From Chloroflexota bacterium (GTDB lineage Bacteria > Chloroflexota > Dehalococcoidia > Lucifugimonadales > Lucifugimonadaceae), in contig PBEM01000009.1 of the NCBI GenBank assembly GCA_002718415.1, forward strand, positions 62,001 through 126,000: a stretch of DNA of 64,000 bases, in the 5' to 3' direction. A program made the position numbers and the translations under genes. A model generated the notes under the pieces. It was not told the DNA's origin, ran no database searches, and saw nothing but the letters and a program-made list of their open reading frames with translations. Position 1 is the first letter of the stretch; every line of letters starts with the position of its first letter. This document shows positions 17,761 through 27,145 of the stretch, piece by piece.

Positions 17761-18692
17761 TTATTTTTTACAAACCAATCAATAGTTCTCTTTAATCCAT
17801 CCTCTAATATAATATCTGGAGACCATTTTAAGAGGTTCTTAGCTTTATTAATATCTAATATAATTTTATCTATATCTCCCGGTCTCTTATCCAAAAAAAC
17901 AGGATTCAATTTGTATTTACAGTATTTTGATAACGTATTAAATATTTCTAAAACTGATGTGCCTTTTTCTGTTCCTAAATTAATAGGATATGGTAAATAT
18001 AATTCAGATGCTAAAATACAACCTTTTACTAGATCAGTAATATATATGTAATCTCTTATATTTTCACCATCTCCAAAAATATTTATATTTTTATTATTTA
18101 ACATAGAATTTATAAATATTGCTATTACTCCTGCCTCACCATTAGGATCTTGGCGAGGCCCATATATATTAGCTGGCCTGACAATGGATGTTTTTATTTT
18201 ATGATTTTTTCTAAAGTATTTAATATAATTTTCTGAAGAAAATTTTGAGATTGCATATGGAGATTCAGGTTTTGGAATTAAGGATTCATTAGCAGGGATA
18301 GTTTTTGTATTGCCATAGATCGCTCCACCTGTAGAAATAAATAAAAAGGATTCATTTCCTTTTCCTACGGTGGATAATGCTTCTAATATTTTAATTGTAA
18401 CTACTATGTTCTGTTCTGCATCAAAAGAAGCTAATTTTGTAGATTTAGAAACACTTACTTGTGCTGCAGTATGGAAAATTGAATTAGGTTTAATTAGTTT
18501 AGTTAATTTGTTGATATCCCCAGTTGTTAGATCTATAAGTTCTAAATCAATATCGTCTGAAATATTTGATTCTTTACCTGTTGATAGGTTGTCAGCAACT
18601 ACTACGTTCCATCCTTCGTTTTTCAAGTAATCAGCAATATGACTACCTACAAAACCAGCTCCACCAGTAACCAAAGCTGTTTTTTTTGACAT
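17757..18692 (-). CDS. NAD-dependent epimerase/dehydratase (UDP-glucose 4-epimerase-like)
   Basis: A 311-residue extended short-chain dehydrogenase. The Rossmann motif is 'VTGGAGFVGSHIA' (residues 7-19). The catalytic Ser/Thr-Tyr-Lys set is visible in 'FISTGGAIYG' and 'SPYAISKFSSE'. 'RPANIYGPRQDP' is the usual substrate-side block. Such enzymes interconvert nucleotide sugars for cell-surface glycans, and the best match by eye is GalE/WbpP-like. No glycosyltransferases are nearby, so the substrate is unknown. A plausible AGGAA-type ribosome site precedes the ATG. Confidence 0.9.
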   Translation of the reverse strand: MSKKTALVTGGAGFVGSHIADYLKNEGWNVVVADNLSTGKESNISDDIDLELIDLTTGDINKLTKLIKPNSIFHTAAQVSVSKSTKLASFDAEQNIVVTIKILEALSTVGKGNESFLFISTGGAIYGNTKTIPANESLIPKPESPYAISKFSSENYIKYFRKNHKIKTSIVRPANIYGPRQDPNGEAGVIAIFINSMLNNKNINIFGDGENIRDYIYITDLVKGCILASELYLPYPINLGTEKGTSVLEIFNTLSKYCKYKLNPVFLDKRPGDIDKIILDINKAKNLLKWSPDIILEDGLKRTIDWFVKNN

Positions 18693-18823
18693 ATTTTTTC
18701 CTTCCTATAGATTATTATGATAATACTATTTGTTTTTATATTAATACAATTATTTAGTTTGTTAAGTATTTGTTGAGATTATAATTTTATTGTTAAATAT
18801 TTTAGAATTTATTGGGGGTAATT

Positions 18824-19699
18824 ATGACACATCTAAAAATCATGGTTTCTCGTCATTCTGCTTTTTATAGTCCATTAATTGCTACTATAAGTGGGAATTT
18901 CCTTGATCAATATGGAATTTCAGCTAGTTATCATATCGCAGACAAAGGTAATACTATTGAAGAAGTAGGTAATGGGAATATGGATATAGGTCAAGCAGCA
19001 GTATCGGGTAGTTGGTCTTATTTGGAGAATATCCAAAAACCTCCGGTAACACATTTTGCTCAAATAAATTCTTATGATGGTTTTTTTATTTTAGGTAGAA
19101 AAGAGTTAGATTTTTTTAGTTGGAATGAAATAACCAAAGGAAAATTTTTGTTCGTGCATGGTGGACAACCTGAAGCAATGCTTAGATATGCTTTATCAAA
19201 AAAAGGAATTGATTTAGATAGAGTTGATAAGATTTTTTCAAATGGAGGGGAGGAAATGATGAAACAATGGGATGATGGGATTGCAGATTTTTTTCATGAG
19301 CAGGGAGCTTATCCCCAACAACTCGAGTATGAAAATAAAGGTAAAATTTTAGGATCTGTAGGTCAAGTTATTGGTCCAGTAGCATTCAGTAGTCTGATTT
19401 GTAGTTGGGATTGGGTTAGATCAGATATATATTATAAATTTATTGAAGCTTATGCGAAGGCACGTGAATGGGTAAATACAGCAGAACCATTTGAGGTAGC
19501 TGAAATAGAAAGAGATTATTTCCCTAACATTTCTATAGAATCTATCTCTAAAGCTATAGAATTCTATCAAAAACTTGGTACATGGGATAAAGATATAAAA
19601 ATAGAGCCGGAATTATACGAAAAAGCCTTAGATGTATTTGAATTTTCTAACCTTATAAAAAGTCGTTATGATTATGATGATGTTGTATTTAACGGCTAG
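18824..19699 (+). CDS. THI5/NMT1-like substrate-binding-fold protein, no signal peptide
   Basis: A 291-residue protein with the type 2 periplasmic-binding fold of the NMT1/THI5-like (SsuA) family. It has an N-terminal 'HLKIMVSRHSAFYSPLIATIS', a ligand-side 'GNGNMDIGQAAVSG' and 'YDGFFILGRKEL', and a helical C-terminus. Relatives are usually secreted binding proteins for thiamine precursors, nitrate or sulfonates. Here the N-terminus (ATG 18824, preceded by GGGGG) has no hydrophobic signal and no lipobox, and no permease or ATPase lies beside it. It may therefore be a cytoplasmic binding or catalytic protein. The ligand cannot be read from sequence. Confidence 0.75.
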   Translation: MTHLKIMVSRHSAFYSPLIATISGNFLDQYGISASYHIADKGNTIEEVGNGNMDIGQAAVSGSWSYLENIQKPPVTHFAQINSYDGFFILGRKELDFFSWNEITKGKFLFVHGGQPEAMLRYALSKKGIDLDRVDKIFSNGGEEMMKQWDDGIADFFHEQGAYPQQLEYENKGKILGSVGQVIGPVAFSSLICSWDWVRSDIYYKFIEAYAKAREWVNTAEPFEVAEIERDYFPNISIESISKAIEFYQKLGTWDKDIKIEPELYEKALDVFEFSNLIKSRYDYDDVVFNG

Positions 19700-19716
19700 A
19701 TTAGTAGGATATATTC

Positions 19717-20484
19717 ATGTCTCGATATAGTAAGGCAAAAAAGTTACATATTGCTACTGTCGAAGGTAGAAGATCAGTACTTGAGACTATTAGATCAGAC
19801 CGAGAAATCAAGAAATTATTAATTGATGAATCTATTGAGTTAGGTTCTCAATTAATAGAAATTAAGAAATTAGCAGAGAATAGAAATATACAAATTGAAT
19901 TATTGAGCAAGAGAAATTTAGAAAAACAGGCTCATACAAAAAAACATCAAGGTGTTGTTGCTGTAGTTCCTGATCCAATATATTCAGATGTAGATGAAAT
20001 TTTAGATCTTGCTTCGAGTAAATCTGAATTACCTCTTATAGTAATGTTGGATAATGTACAGGATCCTCAAAATTTTGGTGCAGTTGCTAGGAATGTCGAT
20101 GCATCTGGGGCACATGGTTTAATAATACCATTGAGAAGGTCTGCAAGTATTTCCCCTGGTTCTATGAAGGCCTCTTCTGGAGCTCTAGAACATATTTTAG
20201 TATCTAGAGTCACAAATTTAAATTCTGTAATTCTAAACTTAAAAGAACGAGGATTTATTGTTATAGGCTTAGATTCCGATGGTAATTCTAATTATAAAGA
20301 TGTAGATTATTCATTTCCTACCTTAATTGTTGCAGGTTCAGAAAATGAAGGATTATCAAAAATGGTAAAGAAAAATTGTGATTATTTAGTTTCTTTACCT
20401 ATGAAAGGGAAGATTTCTTCTTTAAATGTCTCAGTTTCGACTGGAATCCTTTTATATAAGATTATTGAAAAAAGAATTAGTTAA
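19717..20484 (+). CDS. rlmB: RNA 2'-O-ribose methyltransferase, TrmH/RlmB family
   Basis: A 255-residue SpoU/TrmH-class methyltransferase. The N-terminal substrate-binding domain (about 1-90) is followed by the knotted catalytic domain. The three SPOUT motifs are 'LDNVQDPQNFGAVARN', 'IVAGSENEGLSKM' and 'SLPMKGKISSLNVSVSTGI'. The likely target is G2251 of 23S rRNA by similarity to RlmB; a related rRNA site or tRNA is possible. It starts 17 bases after the THI5-like gene. Its TAA overlaps the stop of the convergent dehydrogenase within TTAA. Confidence 0.88.
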   Translation: MSRYSKAKKLHIATVEGRRSVLETIRSDREIKKLLIDESIELGSQLIEIKKLAENRNIQIELLSKRNLEKQAHTKKHQGVVAVVPDPIYSDVDEILDLASSKSELPLIVMLDNVQDPQNFGAVARNVDASGAHGLIIPLRRSASISPGSMKASSGALEHILVSRVTNLNSVILNLKERGFIVIGLDSDGNSNYKDVDYSFPTLIVAGSENEGLSKMVKKNCDYLVSLPMKGKISSLNVSVSTGILLYKIIEKRIS

Positions 20485-21503
20485 TTCTTCGATATATTTT
20501 CTATAACATTCAGGATAGGTTTTTTTGTAACAAATCTATCAATATTTTCAGCAACTGTAGTATACCTTCTCTTCATTGTTCCAATAGTAGCTCCTGAATG
20601 ATGTGGTGTCATAATTAAATTATCTAGTTCCCAGAAAGGGAATCTTGAAGGCCTAGGTTCATCTTTTTTACCTTCAGGATATATGTACCACGTATCTATT
20701 GCAGCACCTGCAATAGTACGATTTTTTAGGGCATAATATAGAGATTCTTCATTGATAATTTGACCTCTTGCTACATTAATTATATATGCTGTTTTTTTCA
20801 TCAATTTTAGTTCCCGTTTATTAATTAAATCCTGAGTCATTTTATTAAGTGGTGTAGAAATTAGAACAAAATCTGATCTTGTCATAACTTCATCTATTCC
20901 CTTTTTACCGTAATGATATTCAATTTCTGATTGATTTTTTATAGAATTTCTTTTAGTTCTCCCTGTTCCTATTACTCTCATGTCATATGCTAAGGCGAGT
21001 TTAGCAACTCTCATCCCAATATTACCAAGTCCTATTATTCCAAAAGTTTTATTATATAGTTCACTGTAAGCTCCAAGTCTTGCAGGCCATTGACTCCATG
21101 AACCATTAGCAAACGTAAGATGACTTTTAATTAAACTATGATCAAGTGCACTAGCTACCATCATTACCCATTCTGAAATCGGAGCTTCATGATGATATGC
21201 ATTTGCTACAATCGTTCCATCTGGTAAAGCATCTGGATTTATTCTCTCATAACCAGCTGCAGGGATGAATATAGCTTTAAGTCTGTTGGCATATTTAGAC
21301 ATTTCCAAAGTAAAATCAGTACCAATCAAAATATCAATATTTTTTAGTTTTATAGGTTCTGGTTTGTAATTAGTATACTCTGTTTTTATGAAATTCACTT
21401 TTGTATCACTTGGCCACTTTTTTGACATTACAAAACTTAAAGGTAAAGGGTCATTAGCAATTAAAATATTTATTTCATTTTTATTAGACATTAATTTATC
21501 CAT
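20481..21503 (-). CDS. D-2-hydroxyacid dehydrogenase family protein
   Basis: A 340-residue NAD(P)-dependent oxidoreductase. The cofactor-binding motif is 'GIIGLGNIGMRVA', the substrate-binding arginine is in 'INVARGQIINEE', and the catalytic histidine is in 'MTPHHSGATIG'. These enzymes reduce 2-keto acids or act on hydroxypyruvate, glyoxylate or related acids. 'SEWVMMVASAL' matches the family segment before the Rossmann domain. An ATG at codon 5 (21491) with GGAT upstream could also be the start. A separate relative lies at 35.8 kb, and the two are too different to be a recent duplication. Confidence 0.88.
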   Translation of the reverse strand: MDKLMSNKNEINILIANDPLPLSFVMSKKWPSDTKVNFIKTEYTNYKPEPIKLKNIDILIGTDFTLEMSKYANRLKAIFIPAAGYERINPDALPDGTIVANAYHHEAPISEWVMMVASALDHSLIKSHLTFANGSWSQWPARLGAYSELYNKTFGIIGLGNIGMRVAKLALAYDMRVIGTGRTKRNSIKNQSEIEYHYGKKGIDEVMTRSDFVLISTPLNKMTQDLINKRELKLMKKTAYIINVARGQIINEESLYYALKNRTIAGAAIDTWYIYPEGKKDEPRPSRFPFWELDNLIMTPHHSGATIGTMKRRYTTVAENIDRFVTKKPILNVIENISKN

Positions 21504-21557
21504 ATGATTTTTTTTGAGTATACAATTACGTATATATTACTATCCAAATAATTATTA

Positions 21558-23009
21558 TTGACCACAAATATAGGACTATATTCTTCATCTTTTAGTCGCT
21601 GGAAAATTGTTATAGTTGCAGCGATAGCTTTGTTTATATTTGTTTTTGATATGGTAGTTACTACTATGTCCCTTCCAAGTATCGCTTCTGATCTTTCAAT
21701 TACATTAAGATCAGTTGCTTGGGTTGTGATAATTTCTTCTTTGACAATGTGTGCATTTATGCTTCCTTTGGGAAGAGTAGCTGATGTATATGGGAGAAAA
21801 AAACTTCATATTATAGGATTAGTAATTTTTATTATTGGTTCTATTATTATTATTATTTCACCAGGTTTATCTAGCATACTTTTTGGAAGATTTTTAATGT
21901 CTATTGGAAATGCTATATGTTCTGCTGTAGCATTTGCGATAATAATTTCTAGTTTCCCTGATCAACAAAAAGGTAAGGCATTAGGAATAATAACTACTAC
22001 TGTCGGTTTAGGAAGTAGTATCGGGCCATTACTATCTGGAGTACTTATTCCTGTTTTTGAGTGGCGTGGAATGTTTGTAATAATGGGGATTTTATCTTTT
22101 GGATGTTTGATTTTATCTTATATAGTTTTAGATAAACGAAATATTGATTCGACTAAATCATATTCTATATCTGACTATGATTGGATAGGAGCTATTTTGT
22201 CTGCTGTATTTTTTACACTATTAATAGTTACTATTTCTAATCCTTTCAAAATTCCTTGGATATCATTTATATTATTTTCATTGTTTTTATTTTCTATTAT
22301 TTTTTTATATTTATTTATTAGGTGGGAATTAAAGTATAAAAATCCTATGATAGATTTAAGAATTTTTTCTAATTCAACATTTTCTCTTTCTTCTTTGGTA
22401 AGACTTTGTGGATTTATTGGGAATTCAGCTGTATTTTTTTTGATACCAATTTTTGTTCAAAGTTTTCTCGGACTTAGTCCTATTAATGCTGGGTTAATTT
22501 TGTTTAGTACTGCAGCCGGAGTAGTAGTTTCATCTCTTTTTTCAGGTAGATACTCAGATAAATACGGGACAAAAAGGTTTATTTTATTTGGATTATCACT
22601 AATCTTTATTACTGGAATATTTTTAGCATTTATCACTGCCCAAACAAAAACCAATATATTAATGCTCGTTTTATTTGTTAATGGTTTAGGTATGGGTTTA
22701 TTTATGGCTCCCAATATGAGAGCTACTCTTAGTGATGTTTCAAGGGATAATTATGCTACTTTTAGTGCTTTTTTAAATCAAGTTAGAAATGTTGCTACAG
22801 CTATTGGACAAGCAGTTTCAACAGCAATTATTACAGGAATAATGTTAATGAATGGCAATGAGGTGGGATTAAGTGAAATTAGTGCTAATTCTGGTAATGA
22901 TTCTTTAGTAGATAGTTTTCTTTTTGGTTGGAAGATTGCTTTTATTATTCTAGGTTTAGTTATTCTTATAGGATTTATTACCGCTTATAAAGTTAGATCA
23001 AAATTATAA
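21558..23009 (+). CDS. MFS drug-efflux-type transporter, DHA2 family (first of tandem pair)
   Basis: A membrane protein of about 483 residues with some 14 predicted transmembrane helices, as in the 14-helix DHA2 proton antiporters. The family motifs are readable: 'LPLGRVADVYGRKKL' (motif A, first cytoplasmic loop) and 'GLGSSIGPLLSGVLI' (motif C, antiporter motif). The second half repeats the loop as 'SGRYSDKYGTKRF'. The likely start is TTG at 21558; the next Met lies inside the first helix. The substrate is unknown. The next gene, a related carrier, begins 4 bases downstream. Confidence 0.9.
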   Translation: MTTNIGLYSSSFSRWKIVIVAAIALFIFVFDMVVTTMSLPSIASDLSITLRSVAWVVIISSLTMCAFMLPLGRVADVYGRKKLHIIGLVIFIIGSIIIIISPGLSSILFGRFLMSIGNAICSAVAFAIIISSFPDQQKGKALGIITTTVGLGSSIGPLLSGVLIPVFEWRGMFVIMGILSFGCLILSYIVLDKRNIDSTKSYSISDYDWIGAILSAVFFTLLIVTISNPFKIPWISFILFSLFLFSIIFLYLFIRWELKYKNPMIDLRIFSNSTFSLSSLVRLCGFIGNSAVFFLIPIFVQSFLGLSPINAGLILFSTAAGVVVSSLFSGRYSDKYGTKRFILFGLSLIFITGIFLAFITAQTKTNILMLVLFVNGLGMGLFMAPNMRATLSDVSRDNYATFSAFLNQVRNVATAIGQAVSTAIITGIMLMNGNEVGLSEISANSGNDSLVDSFLFGWKIAFIILGLVILIGFITAYKVRSKL

Positions 23010-23013
23010 TTAT

Positions 23014-24435
23014 ATGTTAAATATTGACTATAAATGGAAGGCTTTTTCTGCAGTCGGTATGTCATTAGTTACTATGGTAATGAGCATGAGTATGATTGCC
23101 GTTGCATTACCATCGATTTCTGGATTTTTTGGTAGTTCATTGCAAGTTGTTTCATGGGTGGTAATTGCAAATTCTCTCACTGTAACTGCTGTATTATTAC
23201 CATTTGGGAGACTTTCTGATTTGCTTGGAAGGAAATTAATTTTAACATCAGGATTATTATTTTTTTTAGTTGGTTCTTTGATGTGTATACTAGCAAATAA
23301 TATAATATTTTTAATTTTTTCTAGGGTAGTAATGGGATTAGGTGGAGCTATGGCACAATCGGTAGGAACAGCTATAGTGGTTTCAGTTTTTAAAAAAAAT
23401 GAGAGAGGGAAAGGTTTAGGATCTCAATCTACGGCTGTAGCTTTAGGTGGAGCATTAGGTCCTTTTGCTGGAGGGTTAATTTTACAATTTTATGAATGGC
23501 AGGCTGTGTTTATATGTATATTCATAATGGCTACAATATCTTGTATTTGGAGTTTATTGATTCTAGATGATTCAAAAATAGGCTCAAATCAATTAAAAGA
23601 TGAGAAATTCGATTTAATTGGAGCAATTTTTTCTGGTATTGCTATGCTTTCTTTAGTTTTATCAATGAATAATCCTTTTGAAGGGTTATTATTTTACTTA
23701 GTTACTTTGATAAATTTTTCTATCTTTTTGTTTTTCTTAACACTTTTTATTATTAATCAAAGAAAATCCGAATCACCAATTATTGATCTGAATCTTTTTT
23801 TTGATCCTGTTTTTCGATATGCCTCAATCACAAGAATTATAGGATTTATAGGTCGTTCATCACTTTTTATATTGATGCCAGTTTATTTGATAAATATTAG
23901 AAATTTACAACCAGCTATGGTTGGAATATTATTGTTAGGTTCAGCCATAGGAATGGGCATAGGAGCGCAAATGGGTGGTAGATTGGCAGATATTTATGGG
24001 CACAGGAGGTTTACTATTATTGGCTTCATATTAGCGATTATAACGGGTGTTTTTATTGCTAATTTTAATCTTCAAACTTCTTTATTATTGATTGTAATAA
24101 TATTATTATTCAACGGTTTTTCGATGGGAGTTTGGGCTACTCCAAATCAGTTAGCTACAATGAATTCTGTGACCAAGGAAAAATATGGATCTGTAGGAGC
24201 ATTTGTTAATCTTACTAGAAATACTGGAAATGTAATTGGACAGGCTTTAGCTACCTCAATTATTTCATTTGTAATGATTTATAAAGGATTTGATGTTGAA
24301 TTATCTGAAGTCGGGAAAATACCAAAAACAACTGATGCATTTATATTAGGATGGGAAATAGCGTATTTTTTTGTGATAATTATTACATTCATTGGTTTAA
24401 TTTCAGCAATTATGACAAAACCTAATAAAAAATAA
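23014..24435 (+). CDS. MFS drug-efflux-type transporter, DHA2 family (second of tandem pair)
   Basis: A 473-residue paralogue of the upstream carrier, with about 14 predicted helices. Motif A is 'LPFGRLSDLLGRKLI', motif C is 'ALGGALGPFAGGLI', and the second-half loop is 'GGRLADIYGHRRF'. The two proteins align along their whole length but are well diverged, so the duplication is old. They could act as separate pumps or as a heterodimer. A GAGG site after its stop leads into the SDR gene 12 bases on. No regulator gene is adjacent. Confidence 0.9.
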   Translation: MLNIDYKWKAFSAVGMSLVTMVMSMSMIAVALPSISGFFGSSLQVVSWVVIANSLTVTAVLLPFGRLSDLLGRKLILTSGLLFFLVGSLMCILANNIIFLIFSRVVMGLGGAMAQSVGTAIVVSVFKKNERGKGLGSQSTAVALGGALGPFAGGLILQFYEWQAVFICIFIMATISCIWSLLILDDSKIGSNQLKDEKFDLIGAIFSGIAMLSLVLSMNNPFEGLLFYLVTLINFSIFLFFLTLFIINQRKSESPIIDLNLFFDPVFRYASITRIIGFIGRSSLFILMPVYLINIRNLQPAMVGILLLGSAIGMGIGAQMGGRLADIYGHRRFTIIGFILAIITGVFIANFNLQTSLLLIVIILLFNGFSMGVWATPNQLATMNSVTKEKYGSVGAFVNLTRNTGNVIGQALATSIISFVMIYKGFDVELSEVGKIPKTTDAFILGWEIAYFFVIIITFIGLISAIMTKPNKK

Positions 24436-24447
24436 TGAGGTATCTAA

Positions 24448-25191
24448 ATGAATAAATTAAAAGGTAAGGTTGCTATAGTAACTGGTGGTGCTACTGGAAT
24501 TGGTAAAGCTATCACCGAAAAATTTTTATCAGAAGGGTGCAATGTAGTAATTGCAGCTAGAGATCTTTCTAGATTAGAAAATGTAGTTAAAGAACTTTAT
24601 ACTAACAAGTCAGATATATTATCAATTAAAACAGATGTTACTAAAGAAACTGAAGTAGAAAATTTATTTTCTTCAGTTATAGAAAAATATGGAAGATTAG
24701 ATATTCTTGTTAATAATTCGGGAGCATTTGATGGAGGAGTTTTGGAAGATATTACTTTCGATCAATGGAATCGGGTAATGAGTGTAAATGTAACTGGAAT
24801 GTTTTTATGTACAAGGCAAGCTTTTCCTATAATGAAAAATCAAGGTGGAGGTAAAATTATAAATATAGGATCTATAGCTGCACAGAGAGCTAGGCATAAT
24901 TCTGTCCCTTATACTACAAGTAAGCATGCTGTTTGGGGTTTAACTCAAGCATCTGCTTTAGAAGGAAGAGATTTTGGAATAGCAGTAAGTTCTATACATC
25001 CTGGAAATGTTGCTGTAGAAAGAAGATCCGATGGTAGATCTTCAACTGGACGTGATGAAGGACCTGAACCACTAATAAACCCTGAAGAAATTGGTGAGAC
25101 AGCTTTATTAATGGCATCTCTGCCGAAAAGTTCTAATATGTTGGAGGCGATAATATTACCATTATCTCAAGATTATTTAGGTAGAGGTTAG
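24448..25191 (+). CDS. Short-chain dehydrogenase/reductase
   Basis: A 247-residue classical SDR. The NAD(P)-binding motif is 'VTGGATGIGKA' (residues 10-20), 'LVNNSGAF' is the NNAG-type block, and the catalytic Ser and Tyr-x3-Lys are in 'NIGSIAAQ' and 'PYTTSKHAVWG'. Such enzymes oxidise or reduce alcohols and ketones, and the substrate is unknown. The ATG follows GAGGT. The downstream membrane-protein gene starts at the base after its stop, so it belongs to the same transcript as the two MFS carriers. Confidence 0.92.
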   Translation: MNKLKGKVAIVTGGATGIGKAITEKFLSEGCNVVIAARDLSRLENVVKELYTNKSDILSIKTDVTKETEVENLFSSVIEKYGRLDILVNNSGAFDGGVLEDITFDQWNRVMSVNVTGMFLCTRQAFPIMKNQGGGKIINIGSIAAQRARHNSVPYTTSKHAVWGLTQASALEGRDFGIAVSSIHPGNVAVERRSDGRSSTGRDEGPEPLINPEEIGETALLMASLPKSSNMLEAIILPLSQDYLGRG

Positions 25192-27078
25192 ATGTTAACC
25201 ATAAGAAAAATAATAGCTATTTTATTAATATTTATTTTTACTCCTTTTTTTATTATTAGTCTAATAATTTCACAATCTACTTCATTCTTTCAAAATTCAA
25301 AAACTCTTAATCAATTTATAAATGAAACATTAATCATAGAAAATTTTTATCAAGTAATTTTGCCTGAAATATCTAATGAAATTGTAAAGAAAGAAATTGA
25401 AGTTGCAAAAATTAATGATCAACCAATCTATTTGAAATTCATTCCAGATGAATCTTCGTCTATGGTTATAAATGATATATTTATAAATCTTTTGCCTGAA
25501 GAGTATATTTCAGAAATTTCTGAAAATTTAGTAACACAATTATCTTTATATATTAATGGCGATATTGATGAATTTGAAATAGATTTTAAGTTTGGTCAAA
25601 GGATTTCTTCAATAGGGGATTCTTTTGAGAAGGCAGTTTATGAACTCAATTTAGTTCAAAGTTTATCTCAAGATGTTATTATTCCTATTTCTTATAATAA
25701 GTTTTCACCCACAATTTCAAATTCGATTGGAATAAATTTTACCGATGAAGAATTTAGTAATTATTTCCAGACTGTAATGCCAAATGATTGGCTCGAACAA
25801 AATCTGATTAATGGAGTTAATGAAATAACATTTTATTTTTCTGGAGAATCTGATGATTTCAATATTAATATTCCTGTATCTGATCGGGTAAATTTAATCG
25901 GTGAAGTGTTTAAGGACAAACTACAAAAGGATGAATCTGCTAGAACTGTTGTTTTTACAAAAATAATTGAACCTATGTCTAAAACTATGATTAAATCTAC
26001 TAATAATTTTAATTACGGAATTAGTCTTTCTAGAGAAGAAATTATTAAGACTATTAAAGGTAAAGCATCTGATAAGTGGATGAAAGAAGAATCAGGAAAA
26101 TTTATTGATGCATTTATAGATCATTTAAATAGTGATGAAGAAAAATTTCTATATGATGTGGATATTACAACTTTAAGAGATGCAGCAATAGAAAATTTCA
26201 TTATAGTTACATCTGATAGATTAGATCAAAGAGTTGAAAATCTCCCACAATGTAGTGGATTGGCAGCTTTATTTACAATTAATCTAAAATCTCCTGATCT
26301 CCCTAAATGTTTGCCTGAAGATGAAAATTTACGCGAAAATATATCTTCTGCATTACATGAAGTTATTAAAACTCAGGTAACTTCTTTTGTGATGAAGAGT
26401 TTACCTACCTCATTCAAATTTTCACTATCTCAAATTTCTGGAGGTAAGAATTCTGATATAGATAAATCAGTTAAGGATATTAAGGGGATTATGAAAAAAG
26501 GAATAGTTTTTTCTGAGCAAGATTTTTATGAGATTTTATTAGATTCAAATAATCAAAACTTCAAAGAAAATATAGACTTAGTTAGAAAGGATATTCCGGT
26601 TAAGTTTGATTCAGATAACTTGGAAATGTTAGAACCGGTTAAAACTATTACAAAAAGAATATCTCCATTATCATATTTGCAATGGATTTTTATCCCAATA
26701 ATTTTATTAATTTCTTTCCTTGCAGTTAATGGATTAAGAAAAAAAATTAAATGGGCATTATCAATAATTGGGTTTTGGATATTGTTTTATTTAATTTTAT
26801 TTACATTGGTTTGGGGTTTTGTTTCTCCTGATAAAATTATTTTTCAAATAATTAAATTAACCGAGATTCCATTTATAACCGAACCTAAAACCGTAGAGAT
26901 AATAAATTCTGAATTATCATTATCAATTTCAAATGGTGTAACATTTATCAGGAACCAATTTTTGTCTGCAGTATTACCTTGGGCGACAATCTTTTTAGTA
27001 CTATTAGGAATATACTTTTTTTTGCAAAAAAATAATAAAATCAGTAAATATTTAAATTCTAATAAGGAATCTAGTTAA
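25192..27078 (+). CDS. Membrane protein of unknown function with three internal repeats
   Basis: I do not recognise this 628-residue protein. An N-terminal hydrophobic segment (5-27) anchors or exports a large hydrophilic region (28-490). Three further hydrophobic helices follow (about 497-515, 520-543 and 593-612), with a short basic tail. Three diverged repeats of about 55-65 residues are visible at about 92-145, 185-246 and 281-346. Each has an acidic or amide-rich helix with Trp/Tyr near its start ('LPEEYIS', 'MPNDWLE', 'ASDKWMK'), then an aromatic/hydrophobic run with 'NGDIDEF', 'SGESDDF' or 'NSDEEKF', a short beta-like segment, and a helix with Asp/Gly-Arg. Two cysteines (354, 373) flank a short loop. 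It directly abuts the SDR stop. Confidence 0.7.
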   Translation: MLTIRKIIAILLIFIFTPFFIISLIISQSTSFFQNSKTLNQFINETLIIENFYQVILPEISNEIVKKEIEVAKINDQPIYLKFIPDESSSMVINDIFINLLPEEYISEISENLVTQLSLYINGDIDEFEIDFKFGQRISSIGDSFEKAVYELNLVQSLSQDVIIPISYNKFSPTISNSIGINFTDEEFSNYFQTVMPNDWLEQNLINGVNEITFYFSGESDDFNINIPVSDRVNLIGEVFKDKLQKDESARTVVFTKIIEPMSKTMIKSTNNFNYGISLSREEIIKTIKGKASDKWMKEESGKFIDAFIDHLNSDEEKFLYDVDITTLRDAAIENFIIVTSDRLDQRVENLPQCSGLAALFTINLKSPDLPKCLPEDENLRENISSALHEVIKTQVTSFVMKSLPTSFKFSLSQISGGKNSDIDKSVKDIKGIMKKGIVFSEQDFYEILLDSNNQNFKENIDLVRKDIPVKFDSDNLEMLEPVKTITKRISPLSYLQWIFIPIILLISFLAVNGLRKKIKWALSIIGFWILFYLILFTLVWGFVSPDKIIFQIIKLTEIPFITEPKTVEIINSELSLSISNGVTFIRNQFLSAVLPWATIFLVLLGIYFFLQKNNKISKYLNSNKESS

Positions 27079-27145
27079 ATAAAGGATATACTTCAGATAA
27101 CATTTTTATAATTACTTAGTAGTTTTATAGAGAAAGATTTCAATT

